Below are positions 14,044 through 16,577 of a stretch of 16,577 nucleotides of DNA, in pieces. Origin of the DNA: an uncultured Proteiniphilum sp. (lineage in GTDB: Bacteria; Bacteroidota; Bacteroidia; Bacteroidales; Dysgonomonadaceae); NCBI RefSeq assembly GCF_937873925.1, contig NZ_CALNAT010000124.1, positions 1 through 16,577 on the forward strand, written 5' to 3'. Position 1 is the stretch's first letter, and the number at the start of each line of letters is the position of its first letter. The notes under the pieces were generated by a model. The model ran no database searches and was not told where the DNA came from. It saw only the letters and a program-made list of their open reading frames with translations. The translations under genes and the position numbers were made by a program.

Positions 14044-16577
14044 ATGAAAAATTTGCAAAAGGATAAAAATAAAGGACTGTTTACAGTTATTATCTCTGCT
14101 GCTTTACTTATCCTCTTTATGGGTAACGGCTATGCAGAAACAACCGATACAAAGCAAAATGTAATCACTGTTACGGGTACGGTTACATCTGCCACCGACG
14201 GGGCTCCCCTTATCGGCGTCAGTATTGTTGTAAAAGGAACTGCGGAGGGTACTGTGTCCGATGTGGAAGGAAATTATAAAATAAATGTGCCGTCAAATGC
14301 AACCCTGGTTTTTTCTTATATAGGATACATAACACAGGAAATAGCAGTTGCAGGACGTACAAATATCAGCATTGTCATGGAAGAAAGTACTGAAACGCTG
14401 AGTGAAGTGGTGGTTACAGCCCTCGGTATCGGACGTGAAGAGAAATCACTCGGTTATTCGGTAGGGAAACTTGGATCCGAAGAACTGGCCAAAGTGGTCC
14501 ACGAGAACGTGCTTACTTCAATGGCGGGTAAAGTCACGGGAGTGACCATTAACTCGACCGGTGGAGCTGGATCTACCGTCAGTATGGTTATCAGGGGAGC
14601 TACTTCCATGAGCACTGATAACCAGCCTTTGTTCGTGATCGACGGTGTGCCGATGACAAGTTCCGTAAATAATGTAGGCGGTTTTGGTAACGGCAATCTG
14701 GTCGACTACGGGAATGCGATTTCGGATATTGATCCGGAAAGTATTGAAAGTGTTTCCATCCTTAAAGGACCCAGCGCTGCAGCGCTGTACGGTACCCGTG
14801 CCGGCAACGGGGTGGTGCTTATCACTACGAAAAAGTCGGACCGGAAAGAAGGAATGAAAGTGGAAGTGGTTTCAAATACCGTTTTCGATATCCCGTCAAA
14901 ATATCTGGATGTTCAAAACCGTTTTGGATTTGGTTCCCGGAGCTATACCGATACTACTTTTCCCGGGGGGATCATTCCCCCTTTCAGTCCCTCCGAACAG
15001 GCCGGCGCGGGTCCGGAACTGAATAAAGGTTACTGGCAGGTGCAGCCGTTCGCGCCGCTCGATGCCAACGGAGTACCTATACCCACGGAATTGGTTTCCT
15101 ATCCTGATAATTATAAGAACTTTATTAACGGCAGTGCAGTTACCACTACCAACAGCGTGGCTATTTCAAGCAGCAGCGAGAGGGTGAATTACCGTCTGGG
15201 CGTATCCAATATGACCAATAAAGGTTTGGTCCCTAATTCGGATCTCAACAGGAATAACCTGACCCTTGCGGCCGTATCGGAGGTAGTGGAAGGGCTTACT
15301 GTAAGTACCGATATCAACTACACCCAGAATTGGGCAGACAACAGGCCGGCCACCCAGGAACGAGGTGCCAATCCTCTGCAATGGGCTGCCTGGACACCAC
15401 CCAATGTGGATATCCGCAAGATGAAAGATTATGATCTTGGCGGAGGACAGGTGCTTACCATAGGTGAAGGCTGGGAAAATCCATACTTTCTTGCGTACGG
15501 TATCAATAACAGTTTCAAAAGGAACAGGCTTATAGGGAATGTTTCCGCTACCTGGGATATAACCCCGCAATTGAGCATTATGGGGAGATATGCGCTGAAC
15601 AGATCGGACGAAACAAGGGAAACGAAGATAGATCCAGGATATTCCCAGGAACCCAATAACGGAGCGTATGGTATCGTTACCAGCGAAAGTACTGAAACCA
15701 ACGCCGATTTTCTGGCTACTTATAAAAACCATTGGGACGACTTCTCTCTTACCGCTTCTGTTGGAGGTAACCTTCTCTATTCCCGCTGGTCGAATGTGAG
15801 TAATTCATCGAAACCGGGATCGGGATTGATTATCCCTTACTTATATACAATCCAGAATATTGAGAGCAGCTCACTGAACTACTCCAATGCCCGTTACGAA
15901 AGAGCGATCAACAGCCTTTATGCAATGGCTAACCTGGGATGGAAGGATATAGCCTATCTCGACCTGACAATAAGGAACGACTGGGCCAGCACACTGCCCC
16001 CGCGTAACAGATCCTATGATTATCCCTCTGCCTCATTGAGCCTTCTGCTAAATAATATGTTCGATATGGGAAGGAATGTAAACCTGCTGAAATTAAGGGG
16101 AAATATTGCCCGGGTAGGAAATGACACCTCGCCTTACAGCCTTTTTGCTACCTATCTGGATGCAGGGCAATGGGGTGAAGTCATCAGGCTTATAAAACAA
16201 CAGGATCTCTTAAATCCTTCCTTGCGCCCCGAGAAGGCGACTTCTTATGAAGTGGGGATGGATCTAAGGATGTTTCATAACCGGTTGCGATTCGAAGGAA
16301 GCTACTACCGGGAGGATAATCGCGACCAGATCCTTGGCGTACCGTTGGCCGGATCGGCCGGGTTCAACAGTATAAAGGTCAATGCCGGCTTGTTGCGAAG
16401 CAAGGGCGTGGAATTGATGCTTGGCTTTACGCCTATTGACACAAAGGATTGGACGTGGGACCTGAATGTGAATTTCACTAAAAATAAGACCTGGTTACTG
16501 GAACTGTCGGAGGGAACCGACTTTGTCCAGTTCTGGGATGAGGCCAGGGTGAGGAATATTGCCTATGCAAAAGATGA
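14044..16577 (+). CDS. SusC-like TonB-dependent outer-membrane transporter, N-terminal 844 residues (truncated by window edge)
   Basis: The frame is open from the ATG at 14044 to the window end. A signal peptide ends near GNGYAE. Residues of about 42-115 form the carboxypeptidase-D-like regulatory domain (VTGTVTSATDGAPLIGVSIVVKG ... FSYIGY), followed by a TonB-box-like SEVVVTALG at 120-128. The plug domain follows, with NQPLFVIDGVPM and VSILKGPSAAALYGTRAGNGVVLITTKK, then many alternating amphipathic strands of the barrel. This is the SusC/RagA subclass of TonB-dependent transporters, usually about 1000 residues, so perhaps 150-250 residues are missing. It imports an oligosaccharide across the outer membrane together with a SusD lipoprotein, which should be encoded to the right. 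Substrate cannot be read from the sequence; neighbours suggest the furanosidic glycan handled by the upstream operon. Confidence 0.95.
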   Translation, partial: MKNLQKDKNKGLFTVIISAALLILFMGNGYAETTDTKQNVITVTGTVTSATDGAPLIGVSIVVKGTAEGTVSDVEGNYKINVPSNATLVFSYIGYITQEIAVAGRTNISIVMEESTETLSEVVVTALGIGREEKSLGYSVGKLGSEELAKVVHENVLTSMAGKVTGVTINSTGGAGSTVSMVIRGATSMSTDNQPLFVIDGVPMTSSVNNVGGFGNGNLVDYGNAISDIDPESIESVSILKGPSAAALYGTRAGNGVVLITTKKSDRKEGMKVEVVSNTVFDIPSKYLDVQNRFGFGSRSYTDTTFPGGIIPPFSPSEQAGAGPELNKGYWQVQPFAPLDANGVPIPTELVSYPDNYKNFINGSAVTTTNSVAISSSSERVNYRLGVSNMTNKGLVPNSDLNRNNLTLAAVSEVVEGLTVSTDINYTQNWADNRPATQERGANPLQWAAWTPPNVDIRKMKDYDLGGGQVLTIGEGWENPYFLAYGINNSFKRNRLIGNVSATWDITPQLSIMGRYALNRSDETRETKIDPGYSQEPNNGAYGIVTSESTETNADFLATYKNHWDDFSLTASVGGNLLYSRWSNVSNSSKPGSGLIIPYLYTIQNIESSSLNYSNARYERAINSLYAMANLGWKDIAYLDLTIRNDWASTLPPRNRSYDYPSASLSLLLNNMFDMGRNVNLLKLRGNIARVGNDTSPYSLFATYLDAGQWGEVIRLIKQQDLLNPSLRPEKATSYEVGMDLRMFHNRLRFEGSYYREDNRDQILGVPLAGSAGFNSIKVNAGLLRSKGVELMLGFTPIDTKDWTWDLNVNFTKNKTWLLELSEGTDFVQFWDEARVRNIAYAKD

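Overview
The window looks like a polysaccharide-utilisation locus (PUL) from a member of the Bacteroidota, most likely Bacteroidales. The evidence is a SusC-type TonB-dependent transporter, lipoproteins with Bacteroidota-style lipoboxes, no strong Shine-Dalgarno sequences before most genes, secreted glycosidases typical of the phylum, and a FucP-type sugar permease. A genus cannot be fixed from sequence alone; Dysgonomonadaceae or Proteiniphilum-like organisms would fit. Every supported gene is on the + strand.

Region 1 (1-10316) is a tightly packed catabolic operon. It starts with the C-terminus of a GH116-type glycosidase, followed by two secreted DUF2961/GH172 enzymes of different architecture. 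Next come a secreted beta-sandwich plus alpha-toroid protein of unknown specificity, a mutarotase-like lipoprotein, a FucP-family sugar/H+ symporter and an AraB-type ribulokinase. A strong intrinsic terminator closes the operon. The only sizeable gap (5712-5897) holds a 24-bp tandem repeat and a 7-bp tandem repeat.

Region 2 (10317-13008) is an AT-richer regulatory block. It holds a LacI-family repressor, a structured 361-base intergenic stretch and a DapA/KDG-aldolase family gene. A LacI-like operator motif with a central CG (GCTAAAWCGATT core) occurs before the repressor gene, before the aldolase gene and once inside the aldolase gene.

Region 3 (13009-16577) encodes a PKD-domain surface lipoprotein followed after 21 bases by a SusC-like transporter that runs off the window. 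A SusD gene is expected beyond the right edge.

My reading of how the parts fit is inference. SusC and the lipoproteins would capture a glycan, and the GH172 and GH116 enzymes would release a furanose pentose. The mutarotase-like protein would equilibrate anomers, FucP would import the sugar, and the kinase would phosphorylate the derived ketopentose. Characterised GH172 and GH116 enzymes include exo-alpha- and exo-beta-D-arabinofuranosidases. FucP is known to carry D-arabinose, and AraB-type kinases accept D-ribulose. Together these point to D-arabinofuranose-containing glycans, such as actinobacterial arabinogalactan or lipoarabinomannan, as a testable substrate. The toroid protein is the best candidate for an undescribed enzyme.
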